From: JAWLGJ01 sp041685145
Lineage (GTDB): Bacteria; Pseudomonadota; Alphaproteobacteria; Rhodospirillales; Magnetospirillaceae
Direction: 5' to 3'
NCBI GenBank assembly: GCA_041685145.1
Contig: JAWLGJ010000067.1
Location: 1-12,722 of the forward strand
Length of the DNA stretch: 12,722 bases
Below, in pieces: positions 6,495 to 12,722 of this stretch. Each line of letters begins with the position of its first letter. The first letter of the stretch is position 1. A program made the position numbers and the translations under genes. The notes under the pieces are model-generated. The model was not told where the DNA came from. It saw only the letters and a program-made list of their open reading frames with translations, and did not search any database.

Positions 6495-7988
6495 TCAGTC
6501 GCCGACGATCGCCCGCCGCAGCACCCGCGCCAGGCGCACCGGCTCCACCGGCTTGCGCAATACCGTCAGGGGACGCCCGGCAAGCTGGACGGCTCCGGCT
6601 TCCTCGGTGGCGCCGGTAAGGACCACCGTCGGCACCCAGGCGTCGAGCGCATCCATCACCCGCCGCGCCGCCGCCACGCCATCCCCGCCACGCAGCCGCA
6701 GGTCGGCCAGCACCACGTCGGGAGGGACTTCTTCCGCGCGCACCGCGGCGACCGCCGCCTCGCCGTCGGGGGCCACGACGACGCGGCACCCCCACTCGGA
6801 CAACAGCAGGCGCACGCCCTCCAGGATGTCCTCGTCGTCGTCGATGACCAGCACCGAGCAACCCGCCAGGTTCGGCGGCGCCACCGCCTCGTCCGCGTCC
6901 TCGACGGCCGCCGGACCTTCGGCGAGCGGCACCTCGACGGCGAACATCGAGCCCCTGTCGATCTGCGAGCGCACGTCCAGGCGATGGCGAAGCAGCCGCG
7001 CCAGGCCCTGAACGATCGAGAGGCCCAGCCCCAGCCCGGCGACGGCGTGGCAGGGGCCGCCGGCATGGGTGCCGCGATAGAACTCCTCGAAGATCGCCAG
7101 GCGCTGGTGTTCGGGAATGCCGCAGCCGGTGTCCCACACCTCCAGGCGCAGGTCCGCGCCGCGGCGGCGGCAACCCACCAGGATGCGCCCCCGATCGGTG
7201 TAGCGCACCGCGTTCGCCAGCAGGTTGCGCCCGATGCGGGCCAGCAGCCCGGGATCGCTGCGCACCGCCTGGCTCGACGGCACCACCCGCAGTTCCACCC
7301 CCGGCTTCACCTGCGGCGCGAACTCCGTTTCCAACGCCTCCAGGATGTCGCCGATCATGAAGTCACGCGGCTCCGCCTCCAGCACGCCGGCCTCCAGCCG
7401 TGACATGTCGAGAAGCGCCTCGAACATGTCCTCCATCACCCCCAGCGACGTCTTTATGGATTGCAGGATCGGTTGCGCCGGCGGCGCGGTGACGCGGGGC
7501 TCCAACGCCCCGACGAACAGCGCGATCGCCTGCAGGGGCTGCCGCAGATCATGGCTGGCGGCCGCAAAGAAGCGCATCTTGGCGCGCATGGCGTCTTCCG
7601 CCTCCTGGCGGCCGCGCGCCTCTTCGTCGACGCGCCGCACCAGCGCCGTCAGGTCGTCAAGCAGAACCAGCACGCCACCGGCGGCGGCCGAGGCCGCAAC
7701 CCTGACCCACCGTAGGTCGGCACCGGCCAGGGCGAGATCGCCGCCGGCCGTCGTCATGCCGTCGGCGGCGCGTTCCAGCAGCCGGCGGGCCGCCTGCGGC
7801 TTGTCGAAACAGCCCGGCAGGTCGGCCGCGGCGGCCGACCCCAGAAGCCGCCACGCCGCCGGGTTGCCCTCCACCACACGTCCGCGCCGGTCCACCAGGA
7901 GGGCGGGGACGGGCAACTCGGCCAAGGCCGCCACCGCCGCGCCGCGCCCTCGCTCGCGCACCGGCCTGCCGCCGGACGGATCGCTCAT
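6495..7988 (-). CDS. Hybrid sensor histidine kinase (PAS-HisKA-HATPase-REC), soluble
   Basis: Predicted 497-aa kinase. Residues ~20-120 resemble a PAS sensor domain (LPVPALLVDRRGRVVEGNPAAWRLLG). A short helical linker follows, then a HisKA domain with phosphoacceptor H146 in SHDLRQPLQA. The ATPase domain shows the N box (NLLANAVRYTDRG), G1 (DTGCGIPE) and G2 (GLGLGLSIVQG). The C-terminal receiver is complete: acidic LVIDDDED, phosphoacceptor D429 (LADLRL), VLTGA and LRKPVEP. No transmembrane segment or signal peptide is evident, so it should sense a cytoplasmic cue. I preferred ATG 7988 (AAGGGG upstream) over an in-frame ATG at 8045, which adds 19 unconserved residues. It is divergent from a LuxR-type gene and upstream of divK. 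Its ligand and partner are unknown. Confidence 0.9.
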   Translation of the reverse strand: MSDPSGGRPVRERGRGAAVAALAELPVPALLVDRRGRVVEGNPAAWRLLGSAAAADLPGCFDKPQAARRLLERAADGMTTAGGDLALAGADLRWVRVAASAAAGGVLVLLDDLTALVRRVDEEARGRQEAEDAMRAKMRFFAAASHDLRQPLQAIALFVGALEPRVTAPPAQPILQSIKTSLGVMEDMFEALLDMSRLEAGVLEAEPRDFMIGDILEALETEFAPQVKPGVELRVVPSSQAVRSDPGLLARIGRNLLANAVRYTDRGRILVGCRRRGADLRLEVWDTGCGIPEHQRLAIFEEFYRGTHAGGPCHAVAGLGLGLSIVQGLARLLRHRLDVRSQIDRGSMFAVEVPLAEGPAAVEDADEAVAPPNLAGCSVLVIDDDEDILEGVRLLLSEWGCRVVVAPDGEAAVAAVRAEEVPPDVVLADLRLRGGDGVAAARRVMDALDAWVPTVVLTGATEEAGAVQLAGRPLTVLRKPVEPVRLARVLRRAIVGD

Positions 7989-8335
7989 CGGTCGATATCC
8001 CCTTCCCTGCCAACGGCCCGCCTCTCCCAAAATGGTTGCGGACATCCGCTGGCGCTACCCCTCGGCCAGAAACCGCCGCCGCGCGGCGCCAATACCTGCC
8101 GCCACCGCGCTCCCCTTTCCGCCCGCGCGGCCGTTGCGGGGATCATCCATCAGCATGAGGGGCGCCTAGACAGAATGGGTACGGGCGGGGACATGCGCGC
8201 TATGAGCGGCAGTGGCTGTTTAATTATGCTGTTCCGTATATACATGTTCTCCGCTTTCTTGCGGCCCGGCGCTCGCTTCGGCCGGCGGTCGAAAGCCGGG
8301 ATGCCAGGCGGTCCACACTCATGCGAGGACAGGCG
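7989..8335. other. Divergent intergenic region between kinase and LuxR-type gene
   Basis: This gap of 347 bases holds no convincing gene. The stretch near the kinase is GC rich. The stretch 8216-8250 is clearly AT rich and contains TTTAATTATG, the palindrome GTATATAC (8236-8243) overlapping ACATGT (8242-8247), and GTTC on both sides (8231-8234 and 8247-8250). It is the likely site of divergent promoters and of a regulator-binding site, but neither strand shows a convincing -35/-10 pair. On the minus strand CATAAT (8229-8224) is a good -10 candidate. Confidence 0.35.
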
Positions 8336-9100
8336 ATGAGCGAGCGCGAGCCGGGCCGACAGAGTCCCCATATCACGCAGGGGCCCCTGCCGACGGTGGC
8401 GGTCGCGGCGGAGGACGAGCGCCTTATCGAGCAGGTGCGGAGCAACTTTCCGCCCGAGGAACGGCACAAGATACGGGGCTATGACGATCCCCGTGATCTC
8501 GTGCAGAGCGACAAGGCGATCCCCGCCGAGATCACCCTGGTCGCGCACAACGTCATGAAAAACTTGGCGCGGCATCATCTCGACGCGCTGAGCGAATTCT
8601 GCCGCCGCAACCGGGTCATTCTGCTGGTGCGGTCGAACGAGTTCCTGGACAGCGTCGCCTTTCTGGAAATGGCCGATGGCGTCCTGTTCATCGACGCCAC
8701 CCTCGACCGCCTGCCCGACGTGGCCGTGCTGGCGGAAGCCGGCTACTCCATCCTTCCCTCGGCGGCGGCGATGGACATCGTCACCGACCGGCTGCGTTGC
8801 GACACCATCCGACGGCTGTCGCCGCTGGAACTGTCGATCCTCGACCAGGTCCGCCTCGCGAAGACCAACCGCGCCATCGCGCGCACCCTGGGCCTGACCG
8901 AAGCGAATGTGAAGACGAAGGTGCGGGCCATCCTGAAGGCGCTGAAGTTCCAGAACCGCACCGAGGCGGCCGTCTTCGCGGCGCGGCAATACCAGACCAT
9001 ACGCGAAGCGATGGCGGAACGCGCCCAACAGCACGCCATAATGGAAACGGACGGGAACGAGGGGGACCAGGAAGGCGGCCCCGGCCTCGCCACCCATTGA
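8336..9100 (+). CDS. LuxR/NarL-type regulator with degenerate receiver-like domain
   Basis: Predicted 254-aa DNA-binding protein. The C-terminal part (about residues 160-215) is a LuxR-type helix-turn-helix: LSPLELSILDQV, NRAIARTLGLTEANVKTKV, then LKALKFQNRTEAAVFAA. The N-terminal ~130 residues look like a receiver fold (VAVAAEDERLIEQV, ITLVAHNVM, VILLVRS), but the phosphoacceptor position is A70 and the conserved Thr and Lys are not evident. It is therefore unlikely to be phosphorylated, and may be constitutive or respond to a ligand or partner. I chose ATG 8336 because GAGG and AGG lie upstream; ATG 8321 in frame would add five residues. It faces the hybrid kinase divergently and converges with a second LuxR regulator. 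Its targets are unknown. Confidence 0.85.
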   Translation: MSEREPGRQSPHITQGPLPTVAVAAEDERLIEQVRSNFPPEERHKIRGYDDPRDLVQSDKAIPAEITLVAHNVMKNLARHHLDALSEFCRRNRVILLVRSNEFLDSVAFLEMADGVLFIDATLDRLPDVAVLAEAGYSILPSAAAMDIVTDRLRCDTIRRLSPLELSILDQVRLAKTNRAIARTLGLTEANVKTKVRAILKALKFQNRTEAAVFAARQYQTIREAMAERAQQHAIMETDGNEGDQEGGPGLATH

Positions 9101-9113
9101 GGCACGCATGGGA

Positions 9114-9160
9114 GACGCCACCGCCGCCGACGCGCGTCGCCGCGCCGGCGGCGTCTTGGT
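9114..9160. terminator. Candidate hairpin between the convergent LuxR-type genes
   Basis: GACGCC A CCG (9114-9123) can pair with CGG C GGCGTC (9146-9155), with one A-C mismatch. Inside is the palindrome CGACGCGCGTCG (9128-9139). The plus strand continues TTGGTTTCC, a poor U-tract. The position, just after one stop codon and just before the other, fits a shared terminator. Confidence 0.4.
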
Positions 9161-9163
9161 TTC

Positions 9164-9883
9164 CTAGACGCCCTGACGCGCCTCCAAGCCCGCCGGCTGT
9201 CCCTGCTGCCGCCCCTGGGGCGAGGGCAGTTCCTCGCTGGACAGGCCGTTGTTGAGGGCCCAGATCGCCGCCTGGGTGCGGTTGGCGGCGTTGATCTTCT
9301 TCAGCACGCCCTTGAGGTGCACCTTCACCGTCGCCTCGGTGATGTTGAGCTTCTTGGCGATCACCTTGTTGGGGTGGCCGTTGAGGAGGCAACGGAGAAT
9401 CTGGACCTCGCGCTCGGAGAGGCCGCGCAGGTCGGCCGAGCTGGCCATCGGGCGATGCGTGTCGACCTGGCCGCTGACCAGCAACGCCGCCAGCCGGGTG
9501 GGAAAGACCTTCTCGCCCAGCAAGACCAGCTTCAGCGACTGCTGCAGCGCGTCGGGGGAGATGTTCTTGAGCAGATAGGCATCGGCGCCGGCCTCGAAGC
9601 AGCGGGCGAGGTGGTGGATGTTGCGCGTGGTGGCGGCAAGGACGACGATCTTCACCTCGGGATAGCGCTCGCGCACCTGCTTCAGCGCCTGGATATCGTC
9701 CGAACCGGCGTCAAATTCCACCAGGGCGATCTTCGGCCGCAGTCCCTCGTCCATCCGGCTCAGGCCCTCGGCCAACGAGTCCGCCTCGGCGGAAATGGCG
9801 AATGACGAGCCGTCCAGCAGCCGCTTAAGGCCTTCACGAAATAGCTTGTTCGCATCGATGAGCAGAATTTCAATATTTTCCAT
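9164..9883 (-). CDS. NarL/FixJ-type response regulator with glutamate at the phosphoacceptor site
   Basis: Predicted 239-aa transcription regulator. The N-terminal ~115 residues are a receiver: ILLIDANKLFREGLKRLL, IALVEFDAG, KIVVLAATT and GADAYLLKN. Aligned on the family pattern, the phosphoacceptor Asp is E56, the second acidic-pocket residue is A11 (D10 remains), and the switch Thr/Ser is A83; only K106 is kept. The C-terminal LuxR helix-turn-helix is classic (LSEREVQILRCLLNGHPNKV, ITEATVKVHLKGVL, NRTQAAIWALNN). A Gln/Pro/Gly tail follows. ATG 9883 starts the conserved domain; the frame runs further upstream but without conserved content. Glutamate at this position can mimic phosphorylation in some regulators, so it may be always active. 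It is convergent with the other LuxR-type gene. Confidence 0.88.
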   Translation of the reverse strand: MENIEILLIDANKLFREGLKRLLDGSSFAISAEADSLAEGLSRMDEGLRPKIALVEFDAGSDDIQALKQVRERYPEVKIVVLAATTRNIHHLARCFEAGADAYLLKNISPDALQQSLKLVLLGEKVFPTRLAALLVSGQVDTHRPMASSADLRGLSEREVQILRCLLNGHPNKVIAKKLNITEATVKVHLKGVLKKINAANRTQAAIWALNNGLSSEELPSPQGRQQGQPAGLEARQGV

Positions 9884-10193
9884 GCCTTGTGCCCCCGTGC
9901 CTCTTGAGAACGCCTCACACGCCGCCCGACCGGCGGTCCATCGGGATCGCGGGCCGAGGTGTCGCGCGCCGTCGGCATCGTCTTCCGATGCACTAAATAT
10001 CCGATTGAGCGCGCGCGATCCCACCTTCTGTCGGAGGTAGAAGCGCGTTCATTTTTGGTAGGAGGGCGCGGGATACATAAGGGCGACATATTCCCAACGA
10101 CCGGCGCGGGCCGCGCGGCGCAAGGGCGCGCCCGGCGCCGCGCGGGGCAAACGGAGTACCGCCGCGGTGCAGGTCAGTGCCGAGGGGAAAAAA
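9884..10193. other. Intergenic region upstream of the NarL-type gene
   Basis: These 310 bases separate the NarL-type regulator from tRNA-His. I see no convincing gene; the frames open here are short or GC-driven. A less GC-rich part (about 9990-10105) includes CTAAATATCC at 10003-10012 and an imperfect inverted repeat, ACCTTC/GGAGGT, near 10024-10039. It should hold the regulator's promoter on the minus strand, but no clear -35/-10 pair was found. Confidence 0.35.
10188..10193 (-). terminator. U-run directly after tRNA-His
   Basis: On the minus strand, six T residues follow the encoded CCA at once (CCATTTTTT), then CCCC. With the folded tRNA acting as the hairpin, this is a plausible transcript end. 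Confidence 0.45.
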
Positions 10194-10271
10194 TGGGGCG
10201 AGAGATCGGATTCGAACCGACGACCCCCTGGACCACAACCAGGTGCTCTAACCGACTGAGCTACTCCCGCC
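10194..10271 (-). tRNA. tRNA-His (GTG)
   Basis: The minus strand folds as a complete cloverleaf. The acceptor stem pairs GCGGGAG with CTCTCGC. The D-arm is AGCTCAGTCGGTTAGAGC. The anticodon stem CCTGG/CCAGG holds the loop TTGTGGT, with anticodon GTG at 10236-10234 reading His codons. The T-arm is GTCGG-TTCGAAT-CCGAT. The discriminator is C73 and CCA is encoded. The base before position 1 is G (10271), able to pair with C73 as the G-1 identity element that histidyl-tRNA synthetase requires. It has its own promoter about 16 bases upstream. Confidence 0.97.
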
Positions 10272-10286
10272 ACAGGGAGGCTGTTC

Positions 10287-10314
10287 TCTAAACCCAAACC
10301 GCGGTTCGGGTCAA
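10287..10314 (-). promoter_or_regulatory. Promoter of tRNA-His
   Basis: On the minus strand TTGACC (10314-10309, five of six matches) and TTTAGA (10292-10287, three of six) are separated by 16 bases, ending 15 bases before the tRNA. The spacer contains the near-perfect palindrome CCCAAACCGCGGTTCGGG (10293-10310), which is unusual for a stable-RNA promoter. Confidence 0.5.
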
Positions 10315-10384
10315 GAGTTCACCGTCCGACGCCGTCCCGGCGGCCGGCGGTCCGGCCCTCCGGGCGGCATCGACGCCGGTTGGG

Positions 10385-10957
10385 TCAGATGACGGCGATA
10401 CTGGACGCCTGCGGCCCTTTCAGGCCCATGCTGACCGTCAGGCGCACCCGTTGCTCGCTTTCCAGGCTGTTCAGCCCGGCACGCTCCAGGACGCGGACAT
10501 GCACGAACACGTCCTTGCCGCCCTCGTCCAGGGTGACGAATCCGAAGCCTTTGTTGGGGCTGAAGAACTTGACCGTCCCTTCCACCGGCGGCCCCTCGGG
10601 CGCCCGTGGCGCCGTCCGCTGCCGCGGCTGGGCCGTGGACATGTCGACGTCGTGAACATTAACCACCTGCGGCCCACGCTCGCCCCGCCCCAGGTCGCAG
10701 ACCACGGTGGCGCCGTCCGACACCTCGCGGTAGCCGGCGCGCTCCAGCACCGAGATGTGCAGAAAGGCGTCGGCCGCGCCCTCGACCGGAGTCACGAAGC
10801 CGAAGCCCTTCTGGGCGTTGAACCACTTGACCGTCGCCGCAACCTGCGCCTGCTCGACCTCAAGTGGCGCGCTCCGCCGCGGCCCGCGTGCCGCCCCGAA
10901 GTCGCCGCCATTGCCGCCCCGCCCGCGGGCGTCGAACCGTTCACTCTGCCAAACCAT
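10385..10957 (-). CDS. Double cold-shock-domain protein
   Basis: Predicted 190-aa nucleic-acid-binding protein with two cold-shock domains, as is common in alphaproteobacteria. CSD1 spans about residues 39-103, with RNP1 KGFGFVT (50-56) and RNP2-like AFLHI (64-68). CSD2 spans about 125-190, with RNP1 KGFGFVT (136-142) and RNP2 VFVHV (150-154). The domains are joined by a Pro/Arg-rich linker, and a Gly/Arg-rich N-terminus precedes them. Such proteins bind single-stranded RNA or DNA and act as RNA chaperones or transcript antiterminators, often under cold or stationary-phase control. I chose ATG 10957 (AGGA about 10 bases upstream); a TTG at 11023 would add 22 residues. The upstream region (10958-11200) is lower in GC and could be a long leader. 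Confidence 0.92.
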   Translation of the reverse strand: MVWQSERFDARGRGGNGGDFGAARGPRRSAPLEVEQAQVAATVKWFNAQKGFGFVTPVEGAADAFLHISVLERAGYREVSDGATVVCDLGRGERGPQVVNVHDVDMSTAQPRQRTAPRAPEGPPVEGTVKFFSPNKGFGFVTLDEGGKDVFVHVRVLERAGLNSLESEQRVRLTVSMGLKGPQASSIAVI

Positions 10958-11200
10958 CTGCCGTTCGTCCTGTTCCTCGGGTGACTGTTGCTGGCGGGCC
11001 GAAACATCGCGCCTGCCCACCAACTACGGTACCCGCTTCCCCCATGTATTGCCAGCATCTCTGAGGGCGTAACCGCCTTTGCCAGCAGTCTTCGCGAAAT
11101 GCCATCACAACAAGGTGCAGTGGATGTGAACGTCGCTGGGGATAAACCGAGGGAATACTGCTCGAACAGCATATCTACTTCGGTATAGGGCAGCGGAAAG

Positions 11201-11220
11201 GACATGCCGCCGGCGGCGTC
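11201..11220 (-). terminator. Candidate hairpin after the isomerase-like gene
   Basis: GCCGCC/GGCGGC (11206-11217) with flanking GAC/GTC forms a GC-rich hairpin on the minus strand, 24 bases after the stop codon. The following TCCTTTCC is a weak U-tract. Confidence 0.3.
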
Positions 11221-11243
11221 ATTTCCTTCCCCGCCCTTTGGGG

Positions 11244-12197
11244 TCAGGCGGCCGGGGCAATCCCGCGCCTGCGGGCGGCCTGCTCCAGCAGTTCACTGTA
11301 GCGGCGGCCGGCATTGAGCATCTCGGTGCAGACCTCGGGGCAGATGTAGTGCTGATTGACCTCGAAGATCATCACCGTCCCCGGCCGGATCGCCAGTTCG
11401 GGCAACAGCCGCTCGTAATCGACGCTGCCCCAGCCCGCCGGCAGGTGCAAATCGCCCATGCCATAGGCGACGTTGTCGCTCGACCGGGCGCCGCGCAGCG
11501 TCGGCGGCTTGCAGAAGGAATCGTGCACATGCAAGTGGTTCGTCAGCGGCGCGAGCGGCTTCAACGCCTCCAGGGGGTCGATGTCGAGATAGGCGGCGGC
11601 GATGCCGGCGTGGCTGAAATCGATGGTTCCGCACACCGCCGGATGGTCGATGGCCTGGATCTGCCGCGCCAACCGTGCCGGGTCGAAGGCATAGCTGTGC
11701 ATCCGCCCGTCGAGGGTTTCCAGCATCACCGGCAGGTTCTCCAGCGCCAGGCGCACCCCCAGCCCCGCCGCCACGTCGGCCAGTTCCAGCAGCGCGTCGC
11801 GCTCCATCGCCATCAAGCGGTCGCGGCAGGTCAGCGCGCGGGCGGCATCGATGGTGCCGGGGTGCACGACCAGGGTCTCGGCGCCAATGCGGCCGCAAAA
11901 CTCGATCGCGGCGCGGCAGACGCTTTTCTGCAATTCCAGATGCTCTTCATCCATGAGGTTGAGGATCAGCGGCGCGTGGGCGGTGTATTTCAGGCGCCGG
12001 CGGCCCAGAACCTTCTGCATCTGCTCCGCGCGCGCCGGACTGATGCGGCCGTTGGCGATGACCCGCAGCGGCGCCACCGCCACCTCGGCATAGGTGAAGC
12101 CGTGATCCTCGTAGAGGGCGAGATTGGCGTCCAGGCCCTCGGGATCGTAGCGCACGGCCATCATGCCCAAAGCCTTGATAATGCGGTTTTCCGTCAT
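11244..12197 (-). CDS. Sugar phosphate isomerase/epimerase family protein (TIM barrel, AP-endonuclease-2-like)
   Basis: Predicted 317-aa cytoplasmic protein of the xylose isomerase-like TIM-barrel superfamily. Candidate divalent-metal ligands occur at the usual strand ends: H112 (VVHPG), E153 (LALENLP), D193 and H196 (TIDFSHAG), H223 or H225 (HLHVHD) and E279 (IFEVNQHY). The complete metal site suggests an active enzyme, for example an isomerase or epimerase; the superfamily also includes endonuclease IV. The exact substrate cannot be told from sequence. ATG 12197 follows AGGGG with five A residues between, a strong ribosome-binding site. It is divergent from the DUF72 gene across 87 bases and is followed by a low-GC gap before the cold-shock gene. 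Confidence 0.87.
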   Translation of the reverse strand: MTENRIIKALGMMAVRYDPEGLDANLALYEDHGFTYAEVAVAPLRVIANGRISPARAEQMQKVLGRRRLKYTAHAPLILNLMDEEHLELQKSVCRAAIEFCGRIGAETLVVHPGTIDAARALTCRDRLMAMERDALLELADVAAGLGVRLALENLPVMLETLDGRMHSYAFDPARLARQIQAIDHPAVCGTIDFSHAGIAAAYLDIDPLEALKPLAPLTNHLHVHDSFCKPPTLRGARSSDNVAYGMGDLHLPAGWGSVDYERLLPELAIRPGTVMIFEVNQHYICPEVCTEMLNAGRRYSELLEQAARRRGIAPAA

Positions 12198-12284
12198 TTT
12201 TTCCCCTTTTTTCGAGTGGCACCGAGCGGCGGTCCCGCCCATGCTTATGTGCGGACGCAACCTTGACCGGCAAGCGTGGTCGTC

Positions 12285-12722
12285 ATGGCGGGCGGCACCG
12301 TCCGAATCGGCACCTCGGGCTGGCACTATGGCCATTGGCGGGATGCGTTTTATCCGCCCGGCCTGCCGGCGCGGCGCTACCTGCAGCACTACGCGACGCG
12401 GTTCGACGCGGTCGAGATCAACAACAGCTTTTACAGGCTGCCGAAAAAAGAGACCTTGGCGGCGTGGCGCGACCAGGTGCCGGCGGATTTCGTCTTCGCT
12501 TGCAAGGCCAGCCGGTTCATCACTCATTACTCCAAACTGCGGCGGACCAGCAAGACCTATGCGCTTTTCTTCGACACCGTCGCGGCGCTGGGCGAAAAAC
12601 TGGGGCCGATCCTGTTCCAACTTCCCCCGAACTGGAAGGTCAACGCCGAGCGCCTGGACGACTTTCTGGCCCATCTGCCCCAGGGGTTGCGCTACGCCTT
12701 CGAGTTCCGCAACGACACCTGG
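12285..12722 (+). CDS. DUF72 (YecE-like) family protein, 3' end outside window
   Basis: The first 146 codons of a DUF72 protein, a TIM-barrel-like family of unknown function. Family hallmarks are clear: IGTSGWHYGHWRDAFYPPGL at the N-terminus, then FDAVEINNSFYRLP, FVFACKASRFITH, LGPILFQLPPNW and the final YAFEFRNDTW. The frame is open to the last base. ATG 12285 is taken as the start; GTG 12276 is in frame nine bases earlier and neither has an obvious ribosome-binding site. It is divergently transcribed from the isomerase-like gene. Confidence 0.92.
   Translation, partial: MAGGTVRIGTSGWHYGHWRDAFYPPGLPARRYLQHYATRFDAVEINNSFYRLPKKETLAAWRDQVPADFVFACKASRFITHYSKLRRTSKTYALFFDTVAALGEKLGPILFQLPPNWKVNAERLDDFLAHLPQGLRYAFEFRNDTW

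Noticed and set aside
8213..8230. A possible sigma54 promoter, TGGC...TGCT, upstream of the LuxR-type gene.
   Set aside because: The GG-to-GC spacing is 12 rather than the required 10, and no activator gene is present in the window.
8220..8234. A possible CtrA site starting at TTAA 8220-8223.
   Set aside because: The second TTAA half-site is missing after seven bases; the sequence there is GTTC.
8150..9121. A 323-codon minus-strand frame opposite the LuxR-type gene.
   Set aside because: It has low-quality composition and no motifs, while the plus strand has a clear LuxR helix-turn-helix.
9884..10024. An N-terminal extension of the NarL-type regulator.
   Set aside because: The 47 extra residues precede the receiver's first strand, resemble no domain and lack a better start signal than ATG 9883.
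10981..11205. A frame on the minus strand beginning MSFPLPYTEVDMLF in the lower-GC gap, possibly a small gene of about 75 aa before it enters the cold-shock gene.
   Set aside because: There is no ribosome-binding site, no recognisable motif, and the frame continues out of phase through the real cold-shock gene.

Overview
The window looks like a chromosomal core region of a high-GC alphaproteobacterium, most likely a member of the Rhodospirillales. The strongest sign is a DivK cell-cycle response regulator at 6001-6366 (minus), which is close to the Caulobacter protein as I remember it. The topA-rnr pairing, the double cold-shock-domain protein and a tRNA-His with an encoded G-1 and CCA agree with this. 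I see no insertion sequence, prophage, CRISPR array or attachment site.

Layout. (1) 1-5891, plus strand: the 3' part of topA (DNA topoisomerase I), rnr (RNase R, overlapping topA's stop codon), an exported S41/C-terminal processing peptidase, and rpmG (ribosomal protein bL33, 55 aa). rpmG has its own promoter and a strong hairpin terminator. The 182-base gap between rnr and the peptidase has only about 50% GC and holds several inverted complements. (2) 5892-9883, a signalling block: divK and a soluble PAS-hybrid histidine kinase on the minus strand, then two LuxR/NarL-type regulators that converge on each other. Both regulators have receiver-like N-termini lacking the phosphoacceptor aspartate. 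(3) 9884-10314: an intergenic stretch, then tRNA-His(GTG) on the minus strand with its promoter. (4) 10385-12722: a double cold-shock-domain protein (minus), a sugar-phosphate isomerase/epimerase-type TIM-barrel protein (minus), and the start of a divergent DUF72 gene that runs off the right edge.

How the genes may work together. topA, rnr and rpmG serve DNA topology, RNA decay and translation. In the signalling block, the only phosphorylatable receivers visible are the hybrid kinase's own C-terminal receiver and DivK. The two LuxR proteins look phosphorylation-independent, one having glutamate and the other alanine at the acceptor position. This suggests an unconventional circuit, but nothing in the sequence proves that these genes form one pathway.

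The points most worth checking are the possible structured leader between rnr and the peptidase gene, including a stem that covers the likely GTG start, and the pair of phospho-defective LuxR regulators beside a hybrid kinase and DivK. All structures and promoters were found by eye, without folding or database searches.
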